Program-made: the position numbers and the translations under genes
The notes under the pieces: generated by a model
The model's input: the letters and a program-made list of their open reading frames with translations, nothing else
The model's database searches: none
Told to the model about the DNA's origin: nothing
Assembly (NCBI RefSeq): GCF_013488225.1
Contig: NZ_CP041238.1
Coordinates: forward strand, 1,203,501-1,267,500
Source: Sinorhizobium mexicanum
GTDB lineage: Bacteria; Pseudomonadota; Alphaproteobacteria; Rhizobiales; Rhizobiaceae
Direction: 5' to 3'
DNA length: 64,000 nucleotides
Shown here: in pieces, positions 44,190 through 53,970 of the stretch
Numbering within the stretch: the stretch's first letter is position 1
Layout of the letters: every line of letters begins with the position of its first letter

Positions 44190-47009
44190 ATGCTGGAAGT
44201 CATTGCCTTTGTTGCTTTTGCCATGGCGCTTGCCGCTTTTCTCGGTGGCCGAAGGGCCGCGGAGCGGCTGGAGAACGAGATCAACTCGTTGAAGGTCGAG
44301 ATCGCTCGATTGAACGAGCGGCGGACCGCGGCCGAACCTGCTCCCCCGCAGGCGGCCGACGAAGCGCAGGCTCCGGAAACGACCGCCATTGAAGACGAGG
44401 GGAAGGATGGGCCCTGGTCGCGGGCAGCGCGCGAGGGCGCGCGCATGGGCGGGGGCGGGGAGGTGCCGGACCGGGTCGAGACGGCGGGCCAAGCCGAGCA
44501 GGTTGCCGCCGCCGCTGCTGTCGCGGAAGCTCCGGCACCTGCAGCAGAAAGCCTTGAAAGTCGAATCGGCGGTCAATGGCCCGTTTGGGTCGGCGGCCTG
44601 GCACTGGCGCTCGGCGGCTACTTCCTGGTGCAATATTCGATCGATGCAGGGCTGCTGAGTCCGGCCGTTCGACTGGCGCTTGCGGCGGCTTTCGGTCTCG
44701 TGCTTGGGATCGCCGGCGAAGTGATCCGCCGTCATGCGGTGCCGACGATTGCTGACAGGTTCCGTCATGCGATGATCCCGGGAGTGCTGACGGCGGCCGG
44801 TACCGTCACGCTGTTCGGTGTCGTCTATGCTGCGCACGGCATTTACGGATTCATCGGCACCGCGACCGCTTTTGTGCTGCTGGCGCTGGTTTCGCTGGTG
44901 ACGGTCGCTCTGTCGCTGCTGCATGGCCAGGCTCTTGCCGGGCTCGGGCTGCTCGCCTCGCTGCTCACACCCTTGTTTGTATCGAGCACAGAGCCTCGAC
45001 CCTGGGTGCTGTTCGGCTTCCTCGCGATTGCCTGGCTTGCGACGCTCTGCGCCTCGCGCCTGCGCCGCTGGACGGTTGTCCCCACACTCGCCAATGTCGG
45101 GCTTGGCCTCTGGGGGCTCGCCTATGTTGTCGGCGTGACACCCTTCGAGGCGCCGCCGGTCGCTTTTGCACTCCTGGTGATGATCGCGGGCGTCGGATTG
45201 ATCTGGCCAGGTACCGCTGAGCGAGCGGCCGAAGCAGAGGGCGCGCCGGAGGCGGGGCGTGCGGCCAGCCCATGGGAGAGACTGTTCGCGCCGCCCCATG
45301 TGGCAGTCACGGTTTCGGCCGCGATTGCAGCAACGGTTCTCGCGCTCGTCTTCATCAGCCCGGCCGTCACTGCCGCAAACTTGCCGGTCCAGGAGTTTGT
45401 CGTGGTAACCGCAGCGTTGGCCTTGGTCGGCGCGCTGAGGGCAACGGCAATCTATCCGGCTCTCTTCGCCGCCTTCGGCGCGATGGCCGGAACGTGGAGC
45501 CTGACTGCGCTCAGCAACGTTCTTGCCTATCTCGATCCGTCTCGCGCGCAGCCCGAGATCGTCGTTTCCGGCGGCACGGCGATGCTGACCGCGATGGTGC
45601 TGTCGGCTGTCTTCGTCCTGCTCGCTTCCTTCGTGCTCGCCAGGCGGCTCGCGACACAATCGCAGTTTGCCATCCTGTGGGCGGGCATCGGCGCCATCGT
45701 GCCAAACGCCCTTTTGACCATGTCCTTTCTCATGACGGGCAAATTCGCGTTCGATCTGCCACACGGGCTCGCAGCCGTCATCGGCGGTTTGTTTCTGCTT
45801 GGTCTCGTGGAGTGGTTATACCGCCGAAGCGCCGAAACGAGGGATTTGCATATCGCTGGCGGGCTGTTGGTGGCGGGCTCCTTCGGCCTCTTTGTCCTCG
45901 GCCTGCATGCCTGGACGGACGGGCTCGTCACGACTCTTGCGATCGCTCTGCTCGGCGCCGGGTACAGCTTGGCCACGCGCGCTCGCTCCTGGCCCGTTCT
46001 GCCCTGGATAACTGTCGGATCTGCCGTTGTGGTTCTGGCGCGGATCGCCTGGGAGCCGACGATCGTCGGTGCCGGCAATCTCTCAAAGACGCCGGTATTC
46101 AATGCCCTCCTGCCGGGCTATGGCATTCCGGCGTTGCTGCTGGTGACGTCCGCCTATCTGCTTCGCGCCTCGCCGGCGACGCGTGTGCGCAATCTGCTGC
46201 AGGCGCTGGCCAGCCTTTTCGTGCTGCTGACACTGGCCATCCTTGTTCGTCACGCAATGAACGGCGGCGTTCTGGACAGCTCTGTTCCGACGCTTGCGGA
46301 GCAGTCCATCTATACGCTGCTCGCAATCGGCGCATCCGGCATCTTCATGACCCTCGACACGAGGTCGCCGAGCCCGGTCTTCCGTTACGGAGGCATGGTG
46401 CTGGGCGGGCTTTCGATGCTGTCGGTCCTTTCCGCACACCTTGTCGGTCTCAATCCCTATTTCAGTGGCGAACTGCTCGGTAGGATTCCCTTCTTCGACC
46501 TGCTCTTCATCGGCTACCTGCTGCCCGGCATCGCTTACGCCGGCCTCTCCTGGTATGCGCGCGACAAGCGCCCCTGGCCTTATGCGGCTGCGCTTGCCGT
46601 CAGCAGTGCCGTCCTCGCCTTTGCCTGGGCGAGCCTCAGCGTTCGCCGTTTCTGGCAAGGGGAGAACATCGCGAACTGGACGGGCTTCGTCCAGGGGGAA
46701 ACCTACACCTATTCGGTCGTCTGGCTTGTACTCGGCGTGCTGCTCCTGGTCGTTGGCTCACGCTTCAATGCGAAGAGCATTCGCATTGCATCGGCGGTGC
46801 TCGTCTTCATCGCCGTGCTCAAGGTCTTCCTTATCGATATGTCGAATTTGGAAGGCTTCCTGCGCGCCCTGTCCTTCATCGGCCTTGGTGGCGTACTGAT
46901 CGGTATCGGACTCTTCTACCAGAAGATCCTCTCCAACGCGGGGAATGGCGGCCGGACGGGCGGCGCTGGAACCGCGACCGGGGCAGGCGAAAGGACAAGC
47001 CGCGCATGA
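44190..47009 (+). CDS. DUF2339 polytopic membrane protein
   Basis: A 939-residue membrane protein with an N-terminal coiled coil (AAERLENEINSLKVEIARL), an Ala/Pro/Glu linker (about 50-130), and then about 25 hydrophobic segments. The DUF2339 start is GGQWPVWVGGLALALGGYFL, followed by LLSPAVRLALAAAFG. Function unknown. GGGGGAAAG lies before the ATG at 44190. It overlaps the HD gene by four bases, so they are coupled. Confidence 0.88.
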   Translation: MLEVIAFVAFAMALAAFLGGRRAAERLENEINSLKVEIARLNERRTAAEPAPPQAADEAQAPETTAIEDEGKDGPWSRAAREGARMGGGGEVPDRVETAGQAEQVAAAAAVAEAPAPAAESLESRIGGQWPVWVGGLALALGGYFLVQYSIDAGLLSPAVRLALAAAFGLVLGIAGEVIRRHAVPTIADRFRHAMIPGVLTAAGTVTLFGVVYAAHGIYGFIGTATAFVLLALVSLVTVALSLLHGQALAGLGLLASLLTPLFVSSTEPRPWVLFGFLAIAWLATLCASRLRRWTVVPTLANVGLGLWGLAYVVGVTPFEAPPVAFALLVMIAGVGLIWPGTAERAAEAEGAPEAGRAASPWERLFAPPHVAVTVSAAIAATVLALVFISPAVTAANLPVQEFVVVTAALALVGALRATAIYPALFAAFGAMAGTWSLTALSNVLAYLDPSRAQPEIVVSGGTAMLTAMVLSAVFVLLASFVLARRLATQSQFAILWAGIGAIVPNALLTMSFLMTGKFAFDLPHGLAAVIGGLFLLGLVEWLYRRSAETRDLHIAGGLLVAGSFGLFVLGLHAWTDGLVTTLAIALLGAGYSLATRARSWPVLPWITVGSAVVVLARIAWEPTIVGAGNLSKTPVFNALLPGYGIPALLLVTSAYLLRASPATRVRNLLQALASLFVLLTLAILVRHAMNGGVLDSSVPTLAEQSIYTLLAIGASGIFMTLDTRSPSPVFRYGGMVLGGLSMLSVLSAHLVGLNPYFSGELLGRIPFFDLLFIGYLLPGIAYAGLSWYARDKRPWPYAAALAVSSAVLAFAWASLSVRRFWQGENIANWTGFVQGETYTYSVVWLVLGVLLLVVGSRFNAKSIRIASAVLVFIAVLKVFLIDMSNLEGFLRALSFIGLGGVLIGIGLFYQKILSNAGNGGRTGGAGTATGAGERTSRA

Positions 47010-47662
47010 CACGCCTTCCGGAACTGGCCGTGGCCTTTGCACCTCATGGCGAGCTTGCGGCGAAGCTATTGCCGCATGCCTTTGCCGATGGCGACGGCTC
47101 GCATGATGCCTCTCACCTCATTCGCGTCTGGAAAAACGCCGCGCGCATACAGGCCGAGGAGGGCGGCGACATAGGCATTCTCGCAGCCGCCGTTCTTCTT
47201 CATGATTGCGTTTCGGTCGAGAAGGATTCGCCGCAGCGTGCCGAGGCTTCCCGCCTTGCCGCCGAGAAAGCCTGGCAAATCCTCGACGGACTCGGCTGGC
47301 GCACGGCGGACATTTCGCCCGTCGCCCATGCAATCCTGACCCACAGCTTTTCCGCCAACTTGGCGCCCGAAACGCTGGAGGCGAAAATCCTGCAAGATGC
47401 GGACCGGCTGGACGCAATCGGCATGGTCGGCGCGGCGCGCTGCTTCTATATCGCCGGACGCATGGGCAGCGGGCTCTATGATCCGCTCGACCCGCTGGCC
47501 GAGGCCCGGCCGCTCGACGACAAGGCCTTCGCGATCGATCACTTCGAGACAAAGCTCTTTCGTCTCGCCGACGGCTTCAAGACGGCGACAGGGCGGCGGC
47601 TGGCGACCGAGCGGCAAGCAAGGCTGCGTGGCGTGCTTGCCATGCTGCTCGATGAAATCTAA
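47006..47662 (+). CDS. HD-domain phosphohydrolase
   Basis: A 218-residue HD-superfamily protein. The metal ligands are visible: GSHDASHLIRVWKNA (His), AAVLLHDCVSVEKDSPQ (His-Asp), and LQDADRLDAIGMVG (Asp). The layout resembles uncharacterised YedJ-type phosphohydrolases that act on nucleotides or other phosphates. It overlaps DUF2339 by four bases. Confidence 0.88.
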   Translation: MTRLPELAVAFAPHGELAAKLLPHAFADGDGSHDASHLIRVWKNAARIQAEEGGDIGILAAAVLLHDCVSVEKDSPQRAEASRLAAEKAWQILDGLGWRTADISPVAHAILTHSFSANLAPETLEAKILQDADRLDAIGMVGAARCFYIAGRMGSGLYDPLDPLAEARPLDDKAFAIDHFETKLFRLADGFKTATGRRLATERQARLRGVLAMLLDEI

Positions 47663-47742
47663 ATCTTTCAACGGATTGGCGCCGCTCCGTGAATCAGCGT
47701 GCGAGCGGCCTGAATCAGTTTCTGAACTCGGGAAGGATCGAC

Positions 47743-48594
47743 ATGAAAGTGACCGGCCTTAACATCCACCCGTTGAAGAGCGGCCGCGCAATTCCGCAAA
47801 GCGAGGTGACCGTCAATGTCGATGGGCTTGCCGGCGACAGGCGTTTCATGGTGGTCGAACCGGATGGCCACTTCATCACCCAACGCGAGTTGCAGGCGCT
47901 GGCACAGGTCGAAGCGGCGCACATCGACGGTGGCGTGCACCTGAAAATGAAAGGCAATGAATTGTCGGTGCGCTTCGATTCGGATCGTCGGCTCGACGTC
48001 CGCGTCTGGTCGAGCGATGTCGATGCCGCGGTGGCCGACGATGCTGCCAATGACGTGCTTTCCGGCTGGTTTGGGCGGCCGGTGAAGCTCGTCCACATGG
48101 ACGAACAGGCGGAGCGCTTCGTGGGCGGCGAATGGGCGGGCGCGGCAGCGCCGGTCGGATTTGCCGATGGCTTTCCGATCCTCATCACGACGACCGGGTC
48201 GCTTGCCGACCTGAACCGCTCGCTGATCGAGAAGGGGCAAGAGCCGGTCGGCATGGAGCGTTTCCGCACCAACATCCTGATCGATTGCGATGAATCCTGG
48301 GAGGAGGATTGGTGGGAAAGCCTGGAGATCGGGGGCATCACCTTTGATCTCGTCAAACCCTGCGCCCGCTGCATCATGACCACCCAGGACCAGCAGACGG
48401 GCGAGCGAATCGGCGGCAATCCGATCCAAGGTCTTGCGGAAAAGCGGATGTCCGCGGACCGGCGCGTGGCGGGTGTTCTCTTCGGTTGGAACGCGGTGCC
48501 GCGAGGCGAGGGCACCGTCAAGCTCGGCGACGAGGCCAGGGTCATTCGCCGGCGCGGCGAGCGCTGGCCGATGAAGATGCGCAACACCAATTGA
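47743..48594 (+). CDS. MOSC-domain protein (YcbX/mARC-like)
   Basis: A 283-residue protein with N-terminal MOSC_N beta-barrel (LNIHPLKSGRA, GDRRFMVVEPDGHFITQRE) and C-terminal MOSC domain (ERFRTNILID, then VKPCARCIMTTQDQQTGE containing the molybdenum-binding Cys). It lacks the ferredoxin domain of E. coli YcbX, so it would need a separate electron donor. Such proteins reduce N-hydroxylated compounds. GGAAGG lies 8 bases before the ATG at 47743. Confidence 0.88.
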   Translation: MKVTGLNIHPLKSGRAIPQSEVTVNVDGLAGDRRFMVVEPDGHFITQRELQALAQVEAAHIDGGVHLKMKGNELSVRFDSDRRLDVRVWSSDVDAAVADDAANDVLSGWFGRPVKLVHMDEQAERFVGGEWAGAAAPVGFADGFPILITTTGSLADLNRSLIEKGQEPVGMERFRTNILIDCDESWEEDWWESLEIGGITFDLVKPCARCIMTTQDQQTGERIGGNPIQGLAEKRMSADRRVAGVLFGWNAVPRGEGTVKLGDEARVIRRRGERWPMKMRNTN

Positions 48595-48677
48595 ACTGTG
48601 TCATGCCCCCCAAATGGCGGCTTTGCCGACATGCGCCATCAATTCCTGTGATCACATCGTCAAATTAATTGGCTTTC

Positions 48678-48760
48678 CTCAATTTGAGCGTCGCCATAGC
48701 ATGCGCCCTCATCAATTTGGGCTGCCATAGCCATGGCCCCTCATCGATCGGAGCCCCACG
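48678..48760. repeat. Imperfect tandem repeat of about 31 bp before MFS gene
   Basis: Two and a half units start at 48678, 48708 and 48740: CTC...AATTTGAGCGTCGCCATAG, CTCATCAATTTGGGCTGCCATAG, then CTCATCGATCGGAGCC. The array ends at the start codon of the transporter gene. Confidence 0.55.
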
Positions 48761-49999
48761 ATGTCCGCTGTTTCTGCCACCGCACCCCGCGTTTCCGAGC
48801 GCAGCAGCCTGCCGTGGCTGATCATCGTCGCCGGTTCCGTGATCGCGATGCTCACCTTCGGTCCGCGCTCTGCCATGGGTTTCTTTCAGTTGCCGATGGT
48901 TGCCGACATGGGGTGGGATCGAACGACGTTCGGCCTTGCTATGGCGCTTCAGAACCTCTGCTGGGGTCTTGGCCAGCCGTTCTTCGGCGCGATAGCCGAT
49001 AAATTCGGCACCTGGCGCGTGCTGGCGCTGTCCGGTCTTCTCTATGCGGCGGGTCTCGTCATCATGGCCTTTGCCAATGCTCCGATCTGGCTGCATGTCG
49101 GCGGCGGCGTAATTGTCGGTCTCGGTGTCGCGTCAGGCTCCTTCGGCATCGTGCTTTCCGCTTTCGCACGCAATGTCGCGCCGGAGCAGCGCTCTCTCGC
49201 TTTCGGCATCGGCACGGCCGCCGGCTCCGCCGGCATGTTCCTGTTCGCGCCGCTCAGCCAAGGGCTTATTTCCGCCTACGGATGGTCCGACAGCCTTGTC
49301 TATCTCGGCGTACTGATGCTGCTTGTCCCCCTCGTCGCAATCCCCCTGCGCGGCAATGCCTCCTCGGGCCGCCAGTCGGAAACGCTGTACAAGCAGACGG
49401 TCGGCGAGGCTCTGAGGGAAGCAATGGGGCACAGAAGCTATCTGTTGCTGGTTTCGGGTTTCTTCGTCTGCGGCTATCAGGTCGCCTTCATCACTGCCCA
49501 TTTCCCCGCCTATATTGGCGACATCGGCATAGATGCCCGTTACGCGGTGATTGCGCTTGCGCTGATTGGCTTCTTCAACATCATCGGGTCGTTCTCGGCC
49601 GGCATTATCGGGCAGCGTTATTCGAAGCCCTATTTCCTGGCGCTGATCTATCTTGCCCGCTCGGTTGCTGTCGCAGCCTTCCTGCTGCTGCCGCAGTCGC
49701 CGACCTCGGTCATCATCTTCGCCGTCGTCATGGGCCTCTTGTGGCTGTCGACCGTGCCTCCGACCAATGGCTTGGTGGCAATCATGTTCGGAACGAGGCA
49801 TCTCGGCCTGCTCGGCGGCATCGTCTTCCTTTCCCACCAGATTGGTTCCTTCCTCGGCGTGTGGATGGGCGGCTATCTCTACGACCACTTCGGTTCCTAT
49901 GATCCGGTCTGGTGGCTGGGCGTCGCGCTCGGCGTCTTTGCGGCCATCGTCCACTGGCCGATCGAGGAGAGGGGCGTCGCAAGACCGGCGATGGCCTGA
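48761..49999 (+). CDS. MFS transporter
   Basis: A 412-residue major facilitator with 12 hydrophobic segments. MFS motif A is seen as GQPFFGAIADKFGTWRVL after TM2, and the second half has GIIGQRYSKPYFLALIYLAR. It resembles the oxalate/formate-antiporter-like and monocarboxylate branches (SAMGFFQLPMVADMGWDRTT), but the substrate cannot be named. An imperfect tandem repeat precedes the ATG. It stands alone before the nad operon. Confidence 0.87.
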   Translation: MSAVSATAPRVSERSSLPWLIIVAGSVIAMLTFGPRSAMGFFQLPMVADMGWDRTTFGLAMALQNLCWGLGQPFFGAIADKFGTWRVLALSGLLYAAGLVIMAFANAPIWLHVGGGVIVGLGVASGSFGIVLSAFARNVAPEQRSLAFGIGTAAGSAGMFLFAPLSQGLISAYGWSDSLVYLGVLMLLVPLVAIPLRGNASSGRQSETLYKQTVGEALREAMGHRSYLLLVSGFFVCGYQVAFITAHFPAYIGDIGIDARYAVIALALIGFFNIIGSFSAGIIGQRYSKPYFLALIYLARSVAVAAFLLLPQSPTSVIIFAVVMGLLWLSTVPPTNGLVAIMFGTRHLGLLGGIVFLSHQIGSFLGVWMGGYLYDHFGSYDPVWWLGVALGVFAAIVHWPIEERGVARPAMA

Positions 50000-50095
50000 C
50001 CGGCGACAATACCGATGCGTCCGAATGGGCGCATCCTTCTTGAAATCTGTCACAAAACTTTCTAAATCAGTCGCCGCGGCTTCGCCGCTTTTGTT

Positions 50096-50125
50096 TTGAC
50101 CTATTTATGCTCAAGATGAGCATAA
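50096..50125 (+). promoter_or_regulatory. Candidate nadA promoter
   Basis: TTGACC (50096-50101) as the -35 and GCATAA (50120-50125) as the -10, spaced by 18. The operator palindrome lies between and over them. The -10 is weak. Confidence 0.45.
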
Positions 50126-50129
50126 ATAG
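50101..50129. promoter_or_regulatory. Candidate NadQ operator
   Basis: A perfect 13-bp inverted repeat: CTATTTATGCTCA, spacer AGA, TGAGCATAAATAG. It lies 34 bases before the nadA start codon and overlaps the likely -10 and spacer. The nadQ gene is 4.3 kb downstream. Its position in the nadA promoter region and the perfect symmetry point to repression of nadABC. Confidence 0.8.
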
Positions 50130-50162
50130 AAACCGCCAGGGACGGCGGGAGAGGAGAGCCCG

Positions 50163-51242
50163 ATGACCAGACTTGACCTTCGCGCGGATGCGGCGCCAGC
50201 CCCGGCATTCGTCAGCGCGGCCGCGCGCTTCGGCGTCATGGAAAAGCCGGACCTCGCCTACACGCCGGCGATCGCCCGCGAAACTGCGCATCTCTACGAA
50301 AAGGTCAAGGATTTCATCCCGGCCATCGAGTGGGCCGCCTACGCGCCCTATGTTCACGCGATCAATCGGCTGAAGAAGGAGCGCAACGCCGTCATTCTCG
50401 CGCACAATTACCAGACGCCCGATATTTTCCATTGCGTCGCGGATATCGTCGGGGATTCGCTGCAGCTCGCTCGCGACGCCACCAAGGTCGACGCCGAAAT
50501 CATCGTCCAGTGCGGCGTACACTTCATGGCGGAGACCTCGAAGCTCCTCAATCCAGAAAAGACGGTGCTGATCCCCGATGCCAAGGCGGGCTGCTCGCTG
50601 TCCGAATCGATCACCGGCGCGGATGTGCGCCTGCTCAAGGAACGTTATCCCGGCGTGCCGGTCGTCACCTACGTCAACACCTCGGCCGACGTGAAGGCGG
50701 AGACCGACATCTGCTGCACTTCGTCCAACGTGCTGGCGGTCATTGAGAGCCTGGAATCGGACACCGTCCTCTGCATTCCCGACGAATATCTCGCGATGAA
50801 CGTCGCGCGGCAGACGAACAAGAAGATCCTCACCTGGAAGGGCCATTGCGAGGTCCATGAGCGCTTCACCGCCGCGGAACTCCTCGCCTACAAGGAGGCC
50901 AATCCGGGCATCGAGATCATCGGCCATCCGGAATGCCACCCCGATGTCATCGCCGTCTGCGATTTTGCCGGCTCTACGTCGGGCATGATCAACTACGTCA
51001 AGGACAATCGGCCGCAAAAGGTGCTGCTTGTCACCGAATGCTCCATGGCTTCCAATATCCAGGCGGAAGTTCAGGGCGTCGATTTCGTCAAACCGTGCAA
51101 TCTCTGTCCGCACATGAAGCGCATAACGCTGCCGAAGATCCTCGACAGCTTGCTTAACATGACGGAGGAGGTTCTTGTCGATCCGGCGATCGCCGGCCGC
51201 GCCCGCCTTGCGGTCGAGCGCATGGTGAACCTCAAGCAATAG
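50163..51242 (+). CDS. nadA: Quinolinate synthase
   Basis: A 359-residue [4Fe-4S] enzyme that condenses iminoaspartate with dihydroxyacetone phosphate to quinolinate, the second step of de novo NAD synthesis. The three cluster cysteines are in [20 protein letters not shown] or nearby, and [12 protein letters not shown]; the TECSMASN motif is also present. AGAGGAGAG lies before the ATG at 50163. First gene of nadABC, under the operator at 50101-50129. Confidence 0.96.
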   Translation: MTRLDLRADAAPAPAFVSAAARFGVMEKPDLAYTPAIARETAHLYEKVKDFIPAIEWAAYAPYVHAINRLKKERNAVILAHNYQTPDIFHCVADIVGDSLQLARDATKVDAEIIVQCGVHFMAETSKLLNPEKTVLIPDAKAGCSLSESITGADVRLLKERYPGVPVVTYVNTSADVKAETDICCTSSNVLAVIESLESDTVLCIPDEYLAMNVARQTNKKILTWKGHCEVHERFTAAELLAYKEANPGIEIIGHPECHPDVIAVCDFAGSTSGMINYVKDNRPQKVLLVTECSMASNIQAEVQGVDFVKPCNLCPHMKRITLPKILDSLLNMTEEVLVDPAIAGRARLAVERMVNLKQ

Positions 51243-51298
51243 TCGATGTCCGGGCCTATGGCCCGGCACCATGCATGCGGCTGGAGGAGTACCGAGCC

Positions 51299-52897
51299 AT
51301 GCTGAAAGACCATTTTCGCCCGCAATCCTTCAACGGCATCGATGACATCGTCATCGTCGGCGGCGGCCTTGCCGGGCTCTTCTGCGCGCTGAAGCTGGCG
51401 CCGCGTCCCGTGACCATCCTTGCCGCTGCCCCGATCGGGCACGGCGCCTCGTCTGCCTGGGCGCAAGGCGGAATCGCGGCTGCGATGAGCCCCGGCGACA
51501 CGTTCGAAAAGCACGTTGCCGATACGGTCACCGCCGGCGCTGGCATCGTCGACGAGAAAATGACACGGATGATGGTCGCCGAGGGACCGGCGCGCATTCA
51601 CGACCTGCTCGATTACGGCGTGCCCTTCGACCGCGATCTTGAAGGCAAACTGCTGCTTTCGCGCGAGGCGGCGCATTCCGAACGGCGCATCGTTCGCGTC
51701 AGGGGCGATATGGCCGGCAAGGCGATCATGGAAGCGTTGATCGCAGCCGTGCGCAGGACTCCGTCTATTCGCGTCATCGAAGGCTACGTGGTCGAGGAAC
51801 TGGTGCGCGAAGGGCGCTTCATCTCCGGCGTCATCGCAAGGCCGGATGCCGGTCAATCGAAGGTCCGCGTTTCGTTCCCGGCGCGCGCCGTCGTTCTCTG
51901 CTCCGGCGGCATCGGACATCTCTACGCCGTCACCACCAATCCTTGGGAGGCTTGCGGCCAGGGTGTCGGCATGGCTGCACGGGCAGGCGCCATCATCGCC
52001 GATCCGGAGTTCGTCCAATTCCACCCGACCGCGATCAATATCGGCAAGGACCCGGCGCCTTTGGCGACGGAGGCGCTGCGCGGTGACGGTGCCGTGCTTG
52101 TCAATTCCGCAGGTCACCGTTTCATGCTCGATATTCATCCCGACGGCGAGCTCGCGCCGCGGGACATCGTCTCGCGCGGTGTCTTCGCCGAAGTGCAGGC
52201 CGGGCGTGGCGCCTTCCTCGATTGCACCAAGGCCGTCGGCAAACATTTCCCGGAGATGTTCCCGACCGTTTATGCCTCCTGCCTTGCGGCTGGCATCGAT
52301 CCGGTGACGCAACCGATCCCGGTCGTCCCGGCCGTTCACTATCACATGGGCGGCGTGCTGACCGACGGGCAGGGCCGCACCTCGATCGATGGTCTCTGGG
52401 CAGCCGGCGAGGTGACCTCGACCGGTGTTCACGGCGCCAATCGCCTTGCTTCGAACTCGCTGCTGGAGGCCGTTGTCTTCGCCGCGCGTATCGCGGAAAG
52501 CATCAAGGGTACCTTGCCGGCGCCGAAGCTCAGCGAGTGGGGCGACAATGCTGGCGAGAACGATGATCCGGTGACGGTCGAGGACAGCCCGCCGTTCAAG
52601 ATCCTGCGCAGCCTGATGAGCGAGTGCGTCGGCGTTATTCGCACGCGCGAGAGCCTGACGCGGGCGATGCGCGAGATTGCGGCGCTGGAGCGCGCCAACA
52701 ACCGCCTGCGCTTCGCGAACATCATAACCACCGCCAAGCTTATTGCCGTCGCAGCTCTTCAGCGAACGGAAAGCCGCGGCGGTCATTTCCGCGCCGACTG
52801 CCCGTCCGAGCGTCCCGAATGGCGGCGGCGCACGTACCTGACGCTGGCGCAGGCCGAACGCCTCGCCGCGGAAGTGGCCGAAACCGAGCCGGCGTGA
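51299..52897 (+). CDS. nadB: L-aspartate oxidase
   Basis: A 532-residue flavoenzyme oxidising aspartate to iminoaspartate for NadA. FAD-binding [16 protein letters not shown] near the N-terminus, [23 protein letters not shown], and the end-of-domain [20 protein letters not shown]. The C-terminal helical part has [15 protein letters not shown] and [10 protein letters not shown]. The ATG at 51299 lies 10 bases after GGAGGAG; an in-frame ATG at 51275 would include that site. Confidence 0.95.
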   Translation: MLKDHFRPQSFNGIDDIVIVGGGLAGLFCALKLAPRPVTILAAAPIGHGASSAWAQGGIAAAMSPGDTFEKHVADTVTAGAGIVDEKMTRMMVAEGPARIHDLLDYGVPFDRDLEGKLLLSREAAHSERRIVRVRGDMAGKAIMEALIAAVRRTPSIRVIEGYVVEELVREGRFISGVIARPDAGQSKVRVSFPARAVVLCSGGIGHLYAVTTNPWEACGQGVGMAARAGAIIADPEFVQFHPTAINIGKDPAPLATEALRGDGAVLVNSAGHRFMLDIHPDGELAPRDIVSRGVFAEVQAGRGAFLDCTKAVGKHFPEMFPTVYASCLAAGIDPVTQPIPVVPAVHYHMGGVLTDGQGRTSIDGLWAAGEVTSTGVHGANRLASNSLLEAVVFAARIAESIKGTLPAPKLSEWGDNAGENDDPVTVEDSPPFKILRSLMSECVGVIRTRESLTRAMREIAALERANNRLRFANIITTAKLIAVAALQRTESRGGHFRADCPSERPEWRRRTYLTLAQAERLAAEVAETEPA

Positions 52898-52950
52898 TGC
52901 CGGCCCGGTATCTGCGATCGTTAGATGACATCCCTGCAGGAGCCAAGCCC

Positions 52951-53853
52951 ATGACTGCCGCGCTACGCCCGGAACTGCCCGCCCTCATGGTCGAAGACCA
53001 GGTGAGGACCGCCCTCCTGGAGGATCTTGGCCGTGCCGGCGATATCACGACGCTGTCGACGATTGGTCCGGATATGACGGCATCGGCGACCCTGCGCGTT
53101 CGCGATGCGGGCGTCATCGCCGGGCTTGAATTGGCGCGGGTGGCGTTTCGGCTGGTCGATCCGTCGATCCGCTTCGAACCCCTCGCAGCGGACGGTGATC
53201 GCGTCGCACCCGGTACCGACATTGCCCGGATTTCGGGCCGCGCAAGGGGTCTGCTGTCCGCGGAGCGTGTCGCTCTCAATTTCCTCATGCATCTCTCCGG
53301 GATCGCCACCTATACGGCGAAATTCGCCGATGAGATCGCGCATACGACCGCCAAGGTCTGCTGCACGCGCAAGACCATCCCCGGCCTGCGCGCCCTGGAG
53401 AAATACGCTGTTCGTCTCGGCGGGGGCTCAAACCATCGCTATGGCCTCGACGACGCGGTACTGATCAAGGACAATCACATTGCGGTTTCCGGCGGTGTCG
53501 CCGGCGCCATTCGTGCCGCAAGCACCTATTGCGGCCATCTCGTCAAGGTAGAGGTCGAGGTCGACGGGCTAGCGCAGATGCGCGAGGCGCTGACTGCTGC
53601 ACCGGACGTCATCCTGCTCGACAATATGGGACCGGAGTTGCTGCGCGAGGCCGTTACGGTCAATGCCGAGCATTGGCGCCTGAGCCCGGCTGACTATGCC
53701 GCCGATCCGCGCCGCACGCGGCTCGAAGCGTCGGGCAACGTCAAGCTCGACACGATCCGGGCGCTCGCCGAGACAGGCGTCGATTACGTCTCCACGTCGA
53801 AGATCACCATGGCGGCACCCACGCTCGATATCGGCCTCGACGTGACGATCTAG
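52951..53853 (+). CDS. nadC: Nicotinate-nucleotide pyrophosphorylase (carboxylating)
   Basis: A 300-residue quinolinate phosphoribosyltransferase making NaMN with CO2 release, the third step. GDITTLSTIG, LNFLMHLSGIATYTA, CCTRKTIPGLRALEKYAVRL, GGGSNHRYGLDD (phosphate and base binding), IKDNHIAVSGG, LLDNMG, and LEASGNVKLDTIRALAETG are in family order. It begins 53 bases after nadB, in the same operon. Long open frame upstream to 52624 is overlap with nadB, so the ATG at 52951 is right. Confidence 0.96.
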   Translation: MTAALRPELPALMVEDQVRTALLEDLGRAGDITTLSTIGPDMTASATLRVRDAGVIAGLELARVAFRLVDPSIRFEPLAADGDRVAPGTDIARISGRARGLLSAERVALNFLMHLSGIATYTAKFADEIAHTTAKVCCTRKTIPGLRALEKYAVRLGGGSNHRYGLDDAVLIKDNHIAVSGGVAGAIRAASTYCGHLVKVEVEVDGLAQMREALTAAPDVILLDNMGPELLREAVTVNAEHWRLSPADYAADPRRTRLEASGNVKLDTIRALAETGVDYVSTSKITMAAPTLDIGLDVTI

Positions 53854-53970
53854 GTTCGCCGCGAGCAGCGTTCTCGAAATCACCGCACACAACTCTTCCG
53901 CGCTCGCGTGGAACGACATCACCATTTGCGCGTTGGTTCTTCTTTCCCGCGAGAGAGGAAGGATTTGGCG

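Noticed and set aside
44172..45764. A 530-codon open frame on the minus strand inside the DUF2339 gene.
   Set aside because: Very high Arg, His and Gln content and no start-site signal; the plus-strand protein has regular membrane segments.
52624..52950. Long N-terminal extension of nadC.
   Set aside because: It lies inside nadB in another frame; the family start is the ATG at 52951.
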